Origin: Porticoccus sp038143955 | Lineage (GTDB): Bacteria; Pseudomonadota; Gammaproteobacteria; Pseudomonadales; Porticoccaceae | Assembly (NCBI GenBank): GCA_038143955.1 | Contig: JAYQMT010000005.1 | Span: 1 to 64,000 of the forward strand | DNA length: 64,000 nt | Reading direction: 5' to 3' | Part shown: positions 1 through 10,111 of the stretch, piece by piece | Position numbering within the stretch: the first letter of the stretch is position 1 | Layout: every line of letters starts with the position of its first letter | Notes under the pieces: model-generated | Database searches by the model: none | Seen by the model: only the letters and a program-made list of their open reading frames with translations | Told to the model about the DNA's origin: nothing | Translations under genes and position numbers: made by a program

Positions 1-88
1 TTTATAATTATGCTAGTCGACTATTTCATTTGAAGTGCTTTGTTTACAGAAAATTACAGTAATATCCAGTTGGAAGGTTTGAGTAATT

Positions 89-746
89 ATGACTAAAAAT
101 AATTAATAAAGGGATTCGCAATACTCTGTTAGGAATCTTTATATTTATATTCTTAATTATGCTCGCATTTCTCAATAAAATTAATACTGGTATATTCTCG
201 CCCATGAAGAGTTAATGGATAAAGGTGCATTCTTGCTAGATACACCAAGGAAATTTAGTGGATTCGATCTGGTTGGTCACGATGGACAGCCTTTCACTAT
301 AAGAAACTTGCAAGGTAAGTGGACATTATTATTTTTTGGCTTTACCCATTGTCCAGATATTTGTCCAACTACCATGGCTACGGCAGCCAATTTTTACGAT
401 TCCTTATCAGATGAGGACCAAAAGTAAGATACAAATTGCACTAATTTCTCTCGACCCAGAGAGAGACACCGCAGAAAAACTATCTCAATATGTAACTTAT
501 TTTAATGAAGATTTTATAGGAGCTACAGCTAACAAATACGTATTAATGAGCCTTGGTGTTCAGTTGAATGCGCCTTATTCAAAAGTTTCACTAGGTGAAG
601 AAAATTATACAATTGATCATAGTGGTAATATAGTTATCATCAATCCTTATGGGCACTATCATGGTTTCTTCAAGCCTCCATTTAACCCTGAAAAAATGAA
701 AGTTTCCTTAGAATCAATTGTACTTGCCTTTGATAAACAATATTAG
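89..746 (+). CDS. SCO1/SenC/PrrC-type copper chaperone, frameshifted
   Basis: This is a membrane-anchored thioredoxin-fold protein of the SCO family, which delivers copper to cytochrome c oxidase (family knowledge). An ATG at 89 followed by a hydrophobic stretch (about 110-175) gives an N-terminal anchor. The fold then shows the CPDICP copper motif near 348-365, an SLDPERD segment and an IDHSGN histidine near 613. Three frame changes break it: an extra A near 95-99, one near 205-212, and an extra A near 420-423. Reading through them gives about 218 residues, the normal family length. It is convergent with znuB, 5 bases away. Upstream (1-88) no oxidase gene is visible. Confidence 0.85.
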
Positions 747-751
747 TTTCA

Positions 752-1534
752 TCAATTTTTTTTGTTGGTGAGTGAAATCAAAAATAGAAGTCCTGCGCTG
801 AGAACTATCGACGGTCCAGCAGGAGTATCTATAAACCATGATGCCATCAGCCCTAATACAACAGCAAAAGAACCTATTAGGCTTGCAAAAAAAGCCATCT
901 GCTCTGGTGTCCTTGAATAGCTCCTTGCTGTCGCCGCCGGAATAATAAGTAATGACGTTATCAATAGTACGCCAACCACTTTCATGTCAACAGCAATTAC
1001 TAGTGCAATAATAAGCATAAACATTATTTGAACTAATTTGAACTTTACACCTTCGGTCCTACCTAAATCCTCATCAATAGTTATTGCTAATAGCGGATCC
1101 CATATTTTTATTAACAATAATAATGTAATAGTACTAATTATATATACAGTAATAACATCTTTAAAATTTACGGTTAAAAGGTCACCAAACAAAAGACTCA
1201 TCAAGTCCACCTTCACATTTGGCATCAATGTGATTACAACCAATCCAAATGCTAAAGATGCATGCGAAAGTATTCCTAGTAACGTATCAGAAGCAAGATG
1301 CTTATTTTGCTCTAATCCGACAAGTATTAATGCAAATATAAGACAAGTAAAAATGACAGATAGAGTTGTATTAAGTGAAAAAATTAAACCGAGGGCAATG
1401 CCTAGTAATGAGGAATGTGCAAGTGTATCTCCAAAATATGCCATACGACGCCACACAATAAATGTGCCAAGAGGCCCGGTTATTAATGCAACGCCTATAC
1501 CAGCAAGTAACGCATATAAAAGAACGTCAATCAT
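752..1534 (-). CDS. znuB: Zinc ABC transporter permease ZnuB
   Basis: Inner-membrane permease of the high-affinity zinc importer ZnuABC. The protein is hydrophobic with about eight predicted membrane segments and carries the family signature GPLGTFIVWRRMAYFGDTLA near its N-terminus. An in-frame ATG six codons further upstream (1552) exists, but the start at 1534 (MIDVLLYALLAG) matches the usual family start. The gene begins inside the end of znuC, so translation is probably coupled. About 260 residues, as usual for ZnuB, with no frameshift. Confidence 0.93.
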   Translation of the reverse strand: MIDVLLYALLAGIGVALITGPLGTFIVWRRMAYFGDTLAHSSLLGIALGLIFSLNTTLSVIFTCLIFALILVGLEQNKHLASDTLLGILSHASLAFGLVVITLMPNVKVDLMSLLFGDLLTVNFKDVITVYIISTITLLLLIKIWDPLLAITIDEDLGRTEGVKFKLVQIMFMLIIALVIAVDMKVVGVLLITSLLIIPAATARSYSRTPEQMAFFASLIGSFAVVLGLMASWFIDTPAGPSIVLSAGLLFLISLTNKKN

Positions 1535-2291
1535 GACTACATCCATTTTCATCTAACTTTGACGATTTTACTTCTCCATGTAATCCGTGTTTATGGTCAT
1601 GATGATGTGTGTATGTAGTGTAAGTATCAGTACTTTCACCAAAAAGCTCTATAAATGCAGGATTTTTACTTACTTGATCAGGTCGACCATGGCAACATAC
1701 ATGATTGTTTAAGCATAATACTTCGTTTGTAGAAGACATTACTATATGTAGGTCGTGGGAAACCATTAATACTGCACAATTCAGCTTTCTATGTAATTCT
1801 TCTATAAGTTTATAGAGAGCTTCTTGCCCAGCAACATCTACACCTTGCACAGGTTCGTCGAGAACTAAGAAGTTTGGTTTGCGTAAAATTGCTCGAGCTA
1901 AAAGAGCTCTTTGCATTTCTCCGCCTGACAACGATGATAACGGGTATTTCATCTGATTAATAATGCCCACTTCTTCTAGAACTTCATTACATATTTTAGA
2001 ATTTTTTTCTGTTAGCTTTAAAAATCTTTCCAAAGTTATCGGAAGGGTCTGGGCGATATGAAGTTTTTGTGGCATATAGCCAATTCGTAAATCGGGAGAT
2101 CGAAAAACTACCCCCTCATCAATATCAATCAGATTAAGAATAATTTTTACAAGTGTTGTTTTACCTGCCCCGTTGGGGCCAATAAGTGTAATAATTTGTC
2201 CTGGATTTATAGTTAAACTAACTGAAGATAAGGTTTCTTTTGTATTATGATATTTGCTTATTTTATTAAGTGTAATTAGCGGGGAGCTCAT
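1527..2291 (-). CDS. znuC: Zinc ABC transporter ATP-binding protein ZnuC
   Basis: ATPase of the zinc importer. Walker A (GPNGAGKTT) lies at about residues 38-46, the ABC signature LSGGEMQRALLARA at about 120-133, Walker B ending LVLDEP at about 144-149, and the switch histidine in SHDLHIVMS at about 178. The C-terminal tail is rich in histidine (THHHDHKHGLHGE), a common ZnuC trait presumably involved in zinc sensing or binding. The gene lies 3 bases after zur and overlaps znuB, so zur-znuC-znuB reads as one operon. Confidence 0.95.
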   Translation of the reverse strand: MSSPLITLNKISKYHNTKETLSSVSLTINPGQIITLIGPNGAGKTTLVKIILNLIDIDEGVVFRSPDLRIGYMPQKLHIAQTLPITLERFLKLTEKNSKICNEVLEEVGIINQMKYPLSSLSGGEMQRALLARAILRKPNFLVLDEPVQGVDVAGQEALYKLIEELHRKLNCAVLMVSHDLHIVMSSTNEVLCLNNHVCCHGRPDQVSKNPAFIELFGESTDTYTTYTHHHDHKHGLHGEVKSSKLDENGCSHD

Positions 2292-2294
2292 ATT

Positions 2295-2789
2295 TTATTC
2301 TTCCTTTTTACACTCTGGACATAAACCAATTATTTCAACTATCTGTTGTTCAACTAAAAAGCCTGTTCGTTGTGCAGTATGCTCAATTACATTATTAATT
2401 TGGTCGGTACTGCATTCAGCAGTTACGTGACAATTACGACAGATAAGAAAAAAATTATTATATATTTTTTCAGGAAAAGATCTTCCTATATATGCATTTA
2501 ATGTACTTATACGATGAATTAAACGAAGTTTTACTAGAAATTCTAAGGCACGATATACAGAGGGAGCTTTAATTCGTTTCCCTGTTTTGACGTTCAGAGC
2601 TAAATTATCAACTATATCGTATGCCCCAACAGGTTGGTGGCTAGACCATACTTCTTTAAAAACATGTTCTCTTATCGCAGTAAGCCGAACATTCTTTTTT
2701 TCGCATACTGCTTCAGCTTTTTTTAGAGCAGTAACAATACATTGATCATGATCATGATCTTTATATGCAAGACGAGAGTATGCTAACAT
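2295..2789 (-). CDS. zur: Zinc uptake regulator Zur (Fur family)
   Basis: Fur-family repressor that uses zinc as corepressor to shut off znuABC. The winged helix lies in the first 90 residues (RLTAIREHVFKEVW, then SVYRALEFLVKLRLIHRI), followed by a dimerisation domain with CRNCH and CPECK pairs for structural zinc. An in-frame GTG at 2798 could also start it, but the ATG at 2789 has a G-rich site (ctgggtg) about 6 bases upstream. It heads the zur-znuC-znuB operon, and the Zur box at 2809-2827 directly upstream implies autoregulation. Confidence 0.93.
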   Translation of the reverse strand: MLAYSRLAYKDHDHDQCIVTALKKAEAVCEKKNVRLTAIREHVFKEVWSSHQPVGAYDIVDNLALNVKTGKRIKAPSVYRALEFLVKLRLIHRISTLNAYIGRSFPEKIYNNFFLICRNCHVTAECSTDQINNVIEHTAQRTGFLVEQQIVEIIGLCPECKKEE

Positions 2790-2808
2790 ATACAGCACCC
2801 AGTTTAAT

Positions 2809-2827
2809 TATGTTATAATATAACATA
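2809..2827. promoter_or_regulatory. Zur box upstream of zur
   Basis: This is a 19-base palindrome around ATGTTATA-A-TATAACAT (core 2810-2826) with a single central base. It matches the known gammaproteobacterial Zur consensus with TGTTATA half-sites. It sits about 20 bases upstream of the zur start, where a bound repressor would block the zur-znuC-znuB promoter. Confidence 0.85.
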
Positions 2828-2906
2828 TTAAATACTAATCTTTCAAATTTCAATTGGCAAATATTTCAATAAATATCAGATATTCTCGATCAAATACAAA
2901 TTTTTT

Positions 2907-2921
2907 TGTTATAATATAACA
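2907..2921. promoter_or_regulatory. Zur box upstream of znuA
   Basis: A second copy of the same operator, TGTTATA-A-TATAACA, lies 25 bases before the znuA start codon and about 80 bases from the first box. The two boxes divide the divergent zur/znuA promoter region, one per transcription unit. Confidence 0.85.
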
Positions 2922-2946
2922 TAAAAAATATTTGAGAGGTATAAAA

Positions 2947-3870
2947 ATGCTCAAGCCTTCTTTGATCATTATGATTGCATCGTTCATAATTAACCCTGTA
3001 TTCGCATCACAGAATACTTCGATAGCAAGCTCTATTAGACCCATAGCCATGTTGCTTATGGCTGTCACTGGTGATGAAACCTCAGTGAATATATTACTAC
3101 CAGGCAATATGTCACCCCATGATTATCGGCTTAGATTTTCAGATATTAAGTTAATAAAAGAATCTGATTTATTTTTTGGATAGGTCCTAATCTTGAAAGT
3201 GGTATATCCAAAGCAGTTAAAACTCATGGCACGACAAATATCATTAAATTAATGGACATTGATGATCTTAGTTGGCCTAAAACTACTGGCGAGGTAAGCC
3301 ATAGCCATTTAGACCAGAACGATGGTCACGATAATGAACATGTAAGTTACAAAGGTGTTAAGGATAATAGAGATCCTCATATTTGGTTAAGCCCAAAAAT
3401 GCAGTTGCGATTGTTGCAACAATTAATGATTTTTTAGGAAAAAAATACCCTGATAAAAAGAATTTTTTCAAAAAAATACAAATAATTTTGAAGCATCATT
3501 AAATTCTTTGAATATAGAAATCACAGAAAGGTTAGAGGAAATAAAACATAGAGGATTCCTCGTTGCGCATGATGGATATCGTCACTTCGTTGATTTTTAT
3601 AACCTTAATCAATTAGGTGTGATTGATTTAACAGATGATATTTCTCCAAGCGCTAAACATAAAGGCAATCTACATAAATTAAGCGATAAGATCTCTTGTA
3701 TTTTTACTGATCCTCAACATACTAGTAAAGTAGCAAATCAGTTAGCAAAAAAGTTTGATATAAAGTCTAGAGAATTGGATTTAATGGGACATAATGTTCC
3801 ATTAGGAAAAGATAGTTATATAAATTTTCTAAGTAAATTATCTGAAACAGTTGTAGAGTGTCTAAATTAA
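2947..3870 (+). CDS. znuA: Zinc ABC transporter periplasmic binding protein ZnuA, frameshifted
   Basis: Periplasmic zinc-binding protein of ZnuABC. The start at the ATG 2947 (AGAGG upstream) gives a cleavable signal peptide ending near PVFA-SQ. Metal-site motifs are visible: MSPHDYRL near 3112, a His-rich loop (SHSHLDQNDGHDNEH, about 3298-3340), DPHIWLSP near 3373 and HDGYRHF near 3568. Three frame changes split it: one T missing in the T run near 3173-3178, one A missing near 3396-3400, and one near 3480-3495. The corrected length of about 308 residues is normal. It is divergent from zur and shares the Zur-box region. Confidence 0.88.
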
Positions 3871-3897
3871 ATAAATATATGACTATGGTAGATAAAT

Positions 3898-6617
3898 ATG
3901 GCTAATGATACTCCACTAATTTTAGTAGACGGATCATCATATCTTTATAGAGCTTTTCACGCTTTGCCACCGTTAACAACATCCTCAGGCCAGCCAACTG
4001 GTGCAGTTAAAGGTGTTATAGCGATGATACGAAGAATGATAAAGGACTATCCAGATAGTCCAATTGTGGTAGTTTTTGATGCCAAAGGTAAAACGTTCAG
4101 AGATGACCTATATACAGAATATAAGTCACAAAGACCGCCTATGCCGGATGACTTGCGCACACAAATAGAACCTATCCATAAAATCATTAAAGCAATGGGC
4201 CTGCCGATACTAATTGAAAAAGGTGTTGAAGCGGATGATGTTATAGGCACTTTAGCCTTAAACGCCGCCACTCAAGAAAGAAATGTGATAATTTCTACTG
4301 GTGATAAAGATATGGCTCAGTTGGTGGGTCCGTATGTAAGTCTTATTAATACAATGACAGATACATTTATGGATCGTCAGGGTGTAATTAACAAATTTGG
4401 TATACCCCCAGAACTTATAATTGATTATTTGGCTCTTGTGGGTGATAAATCAGACAATATACCTGGAGTACCCGGAATCGGAGAAAAAACAGCACTGGGT
4501 ATGCTGCAAGGAATTGGTAGTCTCGAAGATATATATAAGGATATCGAAAGTATTGCTCAGTTAGAATTCCGAGGCGCAAACAAAATACCACAAAAGATGT
4601 TAGAACATAAAGATTTAGCAGATTTGTCATATAAATTAGCAACGATAAAAACAAATGTTGAGCTTGATCGAACCATTGATAGCCTAATCAACGAGAAAAT
4701 AGATGATCAAGAACTTCTTTTGTGGTTCAAAAAACTAGAATTAAAAACATGGGCCAATGAGATAACAACAAATCAATATAAAGATAATATAAAGAGCTCT
4801 GTAGAAACCAAAAAAGTTGAGTATCATATTATATATTCAGAAGTTGAACTAGAAAGCTGGCTAGAAAAACTTAAGTCGTCTGAATATATTTCGTTTGATA
4901 CTGAAACAACAAGCCTCAATTATATGGAAGCAAAAATCATTGGGATATCTTTGGCTGTTGAACCATTCAAGGCAGTTTATATACCTTTAGGGCATGATTA
5001 TCTTGGTGCACCAGTACAGATGGACTGTGAAAAAACTCTACAAAAATTAAAAAAATTCTTGAAGACCCCAGCATTTTTAAGCTTGGTCAAAATCTTAAGT
5101 TTGATATGAATGTCTTAAAAATTATGGAATTTCTTTATCGGGAATAAAATTCGATACTATGCTTGAGTCATATGTTCTAAACTCAGTTGGAAGTCGTCAT
5201 GATATGGATAGCCTAGCTTTAAAATATCTTGATGCAAAAACTACAAGTTTTGAAAAGGTCGCAGGTAAAGGTTCAAGTCAGCTGACTTTTAATCAAATTC
5301 CACTGGAAGTTGCAGCACCATATGCTGCAGAAGATGCTGATATTACTTTACGGCTCCACCAAAATATTTATCCACTTTTAGAAAACCAGATAGGTCCATC
5401 AAGAGTATTTAGAGATATAGAAATCCCACTTATATACGTATTGTCCTCCATAGAGAGAAATGGAGCTTTAGTGGATGCTAAATTGCTTCGCGCACACAGT
5501 AAAGAGCTTGGTGAGAGGCTTGAGGAAATAGAAGAAAATGCATATGAATTGGCAGGGGGAAGTTTAATCTAGCTTCACCGAAACAAATAGGGAGATTTTG
5601 TTTGAAAAATTAAAAATTCCAGTTTAAAAAAAACTGCAAAAGGAGCCCCTTCGACTAAAGAGGAGGTTCTAACCGAATTAGCGATTGATTATCCTTTACC
5701 CAAAATATTACTAGAGCATCGAACTCTATCTAAACTCCAGTCTACTTATACTGACAAGCTCCCTCAAATGATTAGCCCGATTACTGGCAGAATACATACA
5801 TCGTACCATCAGGCTGTTACAGCAACTGGTAGACTCTCTTCATCCGACCCTAACTTACAAAATATTCCAATTAGAACATTAGAAGGAAGAAGAATCAGAC
5901 AAGCATTTGTGGCACCAAAAGGAACTAAAATATTAGCTGCCGACTATTCACAAATAGAGCTAAGAATAATGGCTCATTTATCCTCTGATGAGGGTTTAAC
6001 TAATGCATTTTTAAAAGGAATGGACGTTCATCAAGCAACAGCAGCGGAGGTATTTGGTGTTGACCTGAATAAAGTTACAAAGGACCAACGTAGAAGCGCT
6101 AAGGCAATTAATTTCGGATTAATATATGGTATGTCAGCATTTGGTTTAGGCCGTCAGTTGAATATCGGCCGGCAAAAGGCTCAGGAATATATAAATAAGT
6201 ATTTTAGTCGCTATCCTGACGTAAAATCTTATATGGATGATACTCGTAAGAGTTCATCTGAAAGAGGTTATGTAGAAACTTTTATTTGGACGCCGCCTTT
6301 ATTTACCTGAAATAAATTCCAGCAATGGTTTGCGAAGGCAGGCCGCAGAGAGAACAGCCATTAATGGTCCAATGCAGGGTTCCGCTGCAGATATAATTAA
6401 ATTAGCAATGATAGAGGTAGACAACTGGCTATTAAAAGAAGGGTTAAATTCTAAAATGATAATGCAGGTTCACGATGAACTTGTTTTGGAAGTACCAGAG
6501 GCCGAAGAAGAGATTATCAGAAAAGGTTTAATAAAATTAATGACAGACGTTGTAAGCTTAAACGTTCCATTGTTAGTAGACTTAGGGAGCGGCGATAATT
6601 GGGATGAAGCACATTAA
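3898..6617 (+). CDS. polA: DNA polymerase I, multiply frameshifted
   Basis: Family A DNA polymerase for Okazaki fragment processing and repair. All three domains are present: the 5' nuclease (residues 1 to about 310, with VFDAKGKTFRDDLY and GDKSDNIPGVPGIGEKTA), a 3'-5' exonuclease with an intact FDTETTSLNYM active-site motif, and the polymerase. The polymerase has motif A DYSQIELRIMAHLS, the O-helix RRSAKAINFGLIYGMS and motif C MQVHDELVLEVPE. Frame changes occur near 5070, 5120-5130, 5562-5568, 5625-5635 and 6280-6300, and conserved sequence resumes after each. The corrected length is about 906 residues. The gene stands alone ahead of a terminator, with convergent engB beyond, the usual gammaproteobacterial neighbour. 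Confidence 0.93.
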
Positions 6618-6723
6618 ATTTTTTTATTTTTTTATTGAACTTTTTCGGTTAGATGCGTCTAATTTAATACGCAACTAAAATTTTATTTTTTTTGATAAAA
6701 ACTTTTCTCTCAGCGTCACACCT

Positions 6724-6757
6724 AAACCCAATCACCGCCGATGATTGGGTTTTTTTA
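6724..6757 (+). terminator. Rho-independent terminator after polA
   Basis: An 11-bp perfect stem (AAACCCAATCA / TGATTGGGTTT, 6724-6734 and 6742-6752) with a 7-base loop is followed by a run of T. It lies between the convergent polA and engB. A weak hairpin TTAGA-TGCG-TCTAA lies about 70 bases earlier. Confidence 0.85.
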
Positions 6758-6767
6758 TGGATGCAAT

Positions 6768-7373
6768 TTAGTTTAACCAGATTATTAGTTTTTGCTTCAA
6801 CTCGTCGAGACCAAATCTTTTAAACGATGAAAAAGCTTGTATAGTAAAACTAGCACTCAACTTTTCTTTTGCTAACTCTTCTTCTACACTCAAGAGCACG
6901 TTGTTTATAGCCCCTCTTTTTAATTTATCTGACTTCGTTAGCAACAAATGAACAGGCATTTTAGATTCCGATGCCCAGCGTATAAGTTGCCAATCATATT
7001 TCTGAAGTGGGTGCCGGATATCCATCAATATAACCACACCCACAAGAGATTGTCTTTCTTGAAGATATCCTGCAAGATTACGATTCCAGTTTCTTTTAAC
7101 AACAATCGGTACTTTGGCAAACCCATAGCCAGGAAGATCAACCAAACGTCGATCTTTGTTTAAGGAAAAAAAATTAAGCAACTGAGTTCGACCGGGTTTT
7201 TTACTAGTTCTTGCAAGTTTTTTATTGTCCGTCAAAGTATTAATAACGCTGGACTTACCAGCATTTGATCTTCCAGCAAAAGCAACCTCTTTACCCTCAT
7301 CGATAGGTGATTGTTTAACAGAGGGAGCACTCATTAAAAAACTAGTTTTATTAAATAAAATGGTATTAGACAT
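6768..7373 (-). CDS. engB: Ribosome biogenesis GTPase EngB/YsxC
   Basis: An essential GTPase needed for large-subunit assembly. G1 is GRSNAGKSS (about residues 34-42), a G2 threonine lies in GRTQLLNFF, G3 is DLPGYGFAK and G4 is TKSDK. At 201 residues it is full length and unbroken. It is divergent from the cytochrome c4 gene and convergent with polA, the order found in Pseudomonas. Confidence 0.95.
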   Translation of the reverse strand: MSNTILFNKTSFLMSAPSVKQSPIDEGKEVAFAGRSNAGKSSVINTLTDNKKLARTSKKPGRTQLLNFFSLNKDRRLVDLPGYGFAKVPIVVKRNWNRNLAGYLQERQSLVGVVILMDIRHPLQKYDWQLIRWASESKMPVHLLLTKSDKLKRGAINNVLLSVEEELAKEKLSASFTIQAFSSFKRFGLDELKQKLIIWLN

Positions 7374-7500
7374 ATTTAGCCTGCGTTGTATCTTATTTCT
7401 CTATTCGGATAACGAAAAAGTTAGTATATAATGCCTGAGTTTAAAGTCAGACAACACTAATTTGTATATACTATCACTATGCGGAGAATGGACTAGACTA

Positions 7501-8139
7501 ATGAAAAGAACGATTTTAAATTTTGTTATAGTGTCTTATTGTATTATGACCCCTGTGGCAGCTTTTTCTTCTGGAGATGCAGCAGCAGGTGAATCAAAAA
7601 TAATGATGTGCGCCGGTTGTCATGGCGGCGATGGAAATAGCGTGGTGCCCTCTTTCCCAAAACTGGCGGGACAAGGTGAGAAGTATCTTACAAAGCAATT
7701 GAAAGACGTCAAGTATGGGCGTCGAAAAATAGCTTCAATGACTGGGATACTCGACTCTTTTTCTGAGCAAGATTTGTCTGATATGGCTGCGTACTATGCA
7801 TCGAAAGAAATGCAGATATCTGGTGCACAAGAAGAAAACTTGCAGTTAGGTGAAGCTATATATAGAGGTGGCAATATAGAAACTGGTGTGCCTGCTTGCA
7901 CTGGCTGCCATTCGCCCTCTGGTCAAGGTAATAGCCCCGCAGGTTACCCTATGCTGGGCGGCCAATATGCACAATATACTGCGAAGCAATTACGAGCATG
8001 GCGAACTGGTGCTCATGATCCAGAGAATGATAGTGCTAGAAATAACGATGGTGACTCCAAGATTATGCGAGGTGTTGCTGAGCATATGAGTGATATAGAA
8101 ATAGATGCAGTAGCTAATTTTATTGCTGGACTGAAATAA
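7501..8139 (+). CDS. Dihaem cytochrome c4
   Basis: Periplasmic or membrane-associated electron carrier to terminal oxidases. Two haem-binding motifs, CAGCHG (about residue 37) and CTGCHS (about residue 134), sit in two repeated cytochrome c domains. The start at ATG 7501 gives a signal peptide (MKRTILNFVIVSYCIM...AAFS); an upstream in-frame start at 7462 would add 13 residues before it and is less likely. 212 residues is typical. It lies between engB and dsbA, as in Pseudomonas. Confidence 0.92.
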   Translation: MKRTILNFVIVSYCIMTPVAAFSSGDAAAGESKIMMCAGCHGGDGNSVVPSFPKLAGQGEKYLTKQLKDVKYGRRKIASMTGILDSFSEQDLSDMAAYYASKEMQISGAQEENLQLGEAIYRGGNIETGVPACTGCHSPSGQGNSPAGYPMLGGQYAQYTAKQLRAWRTGAHDPENDSARNNDGDSKIMRGVAEHMSDIEIDAVANFIAGLK

Positions 8140-8254
8140 TTAGCCTTGTTTAGTTGATATTTTTCTGGAACTGCTGTCACATTTGGCTTTCATGACGCAT
8201 TACTAGCACAGAGAAATTTTATACGAACATATATAATGAGGGTTCCTATCCACT

Positions 8255-8890
8255 ATGAATATATTGACCAACTTTTTGTTAGTCGTAATTATGTCTTGTG
8301 CGTTAATTGTTCAAGCATCAGCGGAAACTTATCAACCTAACGTGCATTACGAAATTCTTGAAAAACCAGTTTTAACTAAAAACTCTTCAAAAGTAGAAGT
8401 CGTAGATTTCTTTTGGTATGGCTGTAGTCATTGCTATACTTTTAAAGAGAAACTTGAGTCATGGCAAAAAAATCAGTCCGACGATGTTTATTTTGTGGGA
8501 GTGCCAGCGGTGTGGCAAGCTGAGATGCGACTTCATGCAAAAGCGTATTATTCAGCAAAAGCTTTGAATGTTTTCGATAAAATCCATAGTGCTATTTTTG
8601 ATGCCATGAACCTTCAAAATAAGAAATTGAAGAGCGAAAGCGAAATTGCAGATATCTTTATTTCTCACGGCATAGAACCAAAAGATTTTTCTAAAATTTT
8701 TAATTCAGGAACGATAGAAATGGCTGTTGACATAGCAGAAAAAAAACAAGAGAAATACAGGTTAAGAGGCACTCCAGAAATAGTAATCAATGGAAAATAT
8801 AGAATCTCAGGAAGAAGTGCTGGTAGTCAGCGTGATATGCTTAAAGTTGCCTCCTTCTTAATAAAAAAAGAGCGCAATACTTCCAAATAG
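8255..8890 (+). CDS. dsbA: Thiol:disulfide interchange protein DsbA
   Basis: Periplasmic oxidase that introduces disulfide bonds. The signal peptide ends near ASA-ETY. The thioredoxin-fold active site is CSHC in FFWYGCSHCYTF, and the cis-proline loop reads RGTPEIVINGKY. The 211-residue length is normal. Its reoxidation partner dsbB is in this window at 32896-33382. Confidence 0.93.
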   Translation: MNILTNFLLVVIMSCALIVQASAETYQPNVHYEILEKPVLTKNSSKVEVVDFFWYGCSHCYTFKEKLESWQKNQSDDVYFVGVPAVWQAEMRLHAKAYYSAKALNVFDKIHSAIFDAMNLQNKKLKSESEIADIFISHGIEPKDFSKIFNSGTIEMAVDIAEKKQEKYRLRGTPEIVINGKYRISGRSAGSQRDMLKVASFLIKKERNTSK

Positions 8891-8963
8891 CATTTAAATA
8901 AAAGAGATTTTTATTAAGTAGGTTTTATTAAATTTCTAATACTAAATCTTTTAGGTAAAAATT

Positions 8964-10076
8964 ATGAAACCATCAATGAAACCAACTAATCCTAATTTTT
9001 CTTCAGGACCCTGTAGCAAGAGGCCTGGCTATGACGTAAATAATTTAGACCTTCAGACATTAGGTCGCTCGCATCGAGCTGCAGTTGGAAAAGCTGCTTT
9101 GGATCAAGCTTGTTATGAAACATCAGAGATGCTCGGTTTACCAAAAAATTATTTAGTTGGTATCGTTCCGGCTTCTGATACCGGTGCTTTCGAGATGGCT
9201 ATGTGGTCTTTGCTTGGACAAAGAAGTGCTGACGTTTTCTCATGGGAGTCCTTTGGTAAAGGATGGGTGACTGATATCTTAAACCAACTAAAACTCAAAA
9301 ATGTAAAATCTTTCAGTGCCGATTATGGTTATCTTCCGGATCTTAGCAAAGCAGATCCAGATAATGATATTGTTTTTACATGGAATGGTACTACATCTGG
9401 GGTTAAAGTACCCAATGCCGAATGGATTGCATCTGACAGAAAAGGCCTTACCATCTGTGATGCAACATCAGCTGTTTTTGCTATGGATATGCCATGGGAA
9501 AAACTTGATGTCGTAACTTTTAGTTGGCAAAAAGTTTTAGGTGGTGAGGGTGCTCACGGAGTCATCATATTAAGTCCGCGTGCAGTTCAGCGACTTGAGA
9601 GTTATACGCCACCCTGGCCTATGCCCAAGATATTTAGATTGACGAAGAATGGTAAGTTAATTGAGGGTATATTTAGAGGTGAGACTATAAATACTCCGTC
9701 TATGCTTTGTGTTGCAGATTACCTTGATGCCATCAATTGGGTTAAATCTATCGGAGGGCTACAAGGAGCAATATTAAGATCAAAAAATAATCTTGAAGTT
9801 ATTAAAGAATTTGTCAAGGACAATAGCTGGATTGATTTTTTAGCAAAAGATTATGATACGATTTCAAATACTAGTATTTGTTTAATTTTAGATCTTGAAG
9901 CGGACAAGGTAAAACAATTAGTCAAATTGTTGGCAAAAGAAGAGGTGGCGTTCGATATAGGTTCTTACCGTGATGCTCCAGCAGGTTTAAGGATCTGGGG
10001 TGGGGCAACAATAGATTCTTCAGACCTTGAAGCATTAATGCCTTGGATCACATGGGCGTATCACGAGGTATTATGA
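8964..10076 (+). CDS. serC: Phosphoserine aminotransferase, Methanosarcina-type (TIGR01365-like)
   Basis: PLP enzyme converting 3-phosphohydroxypyruvate to phosphoserine. It opens with NPNFSSGPCSKRPGY and has the PLP lysine in TFSWQKVLGGEGAHG near residue 190. The sequence resembles the short archaeal/alphaproteobacterial class rather than the E. coli SerC type. It is followed after 35 bases by a serA-like dehydrogenase, which supports the pathway assignment. 370 residues, with no frameshift. Confidence 0.85.
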   Translation: MKPSMKPTNPNFSSGPCSKRPGYDVNNLDLQTLGRSHRAAVGKAALDQACYETSEMLGLPKNYLVGIVPASDTGAFEMAMWSLLGQRSADVFSWESFGKGWVTDILNQLKLKNVKSFSADYGYLPDLSKADPDNDIVFTWNGTTSGVKVPNAEWIASDRKGLTICDATSAVFAMDMPWEKLDVVTFSWQKVLGGEGAHGVIILSPRAVQRLESYTPPWPMPKIFRLTKNGKLIEGIFRGETINTPSMLCVADYLDAINWVKSIGGLQGAILRSKNNLEVIKEFVKDNSWIDFLAKDYDTISNTSICLILDLEADKVKQLVKLLAKEEVAFDIGSYRDAPAGLRIWGGATIDSSDLEALMPWITWAYHEVL

Positions 10077-10111
10077 GAACATTAAAAACAATACATACAT
10101 AGAGCAAAGAT

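Noticed and set aside
1038..1556. Long plus-strand open frame antisense to znuB
   Set aside because: It is the complement of a clear ZnuB coding sequence and has no ribosome site or family features.
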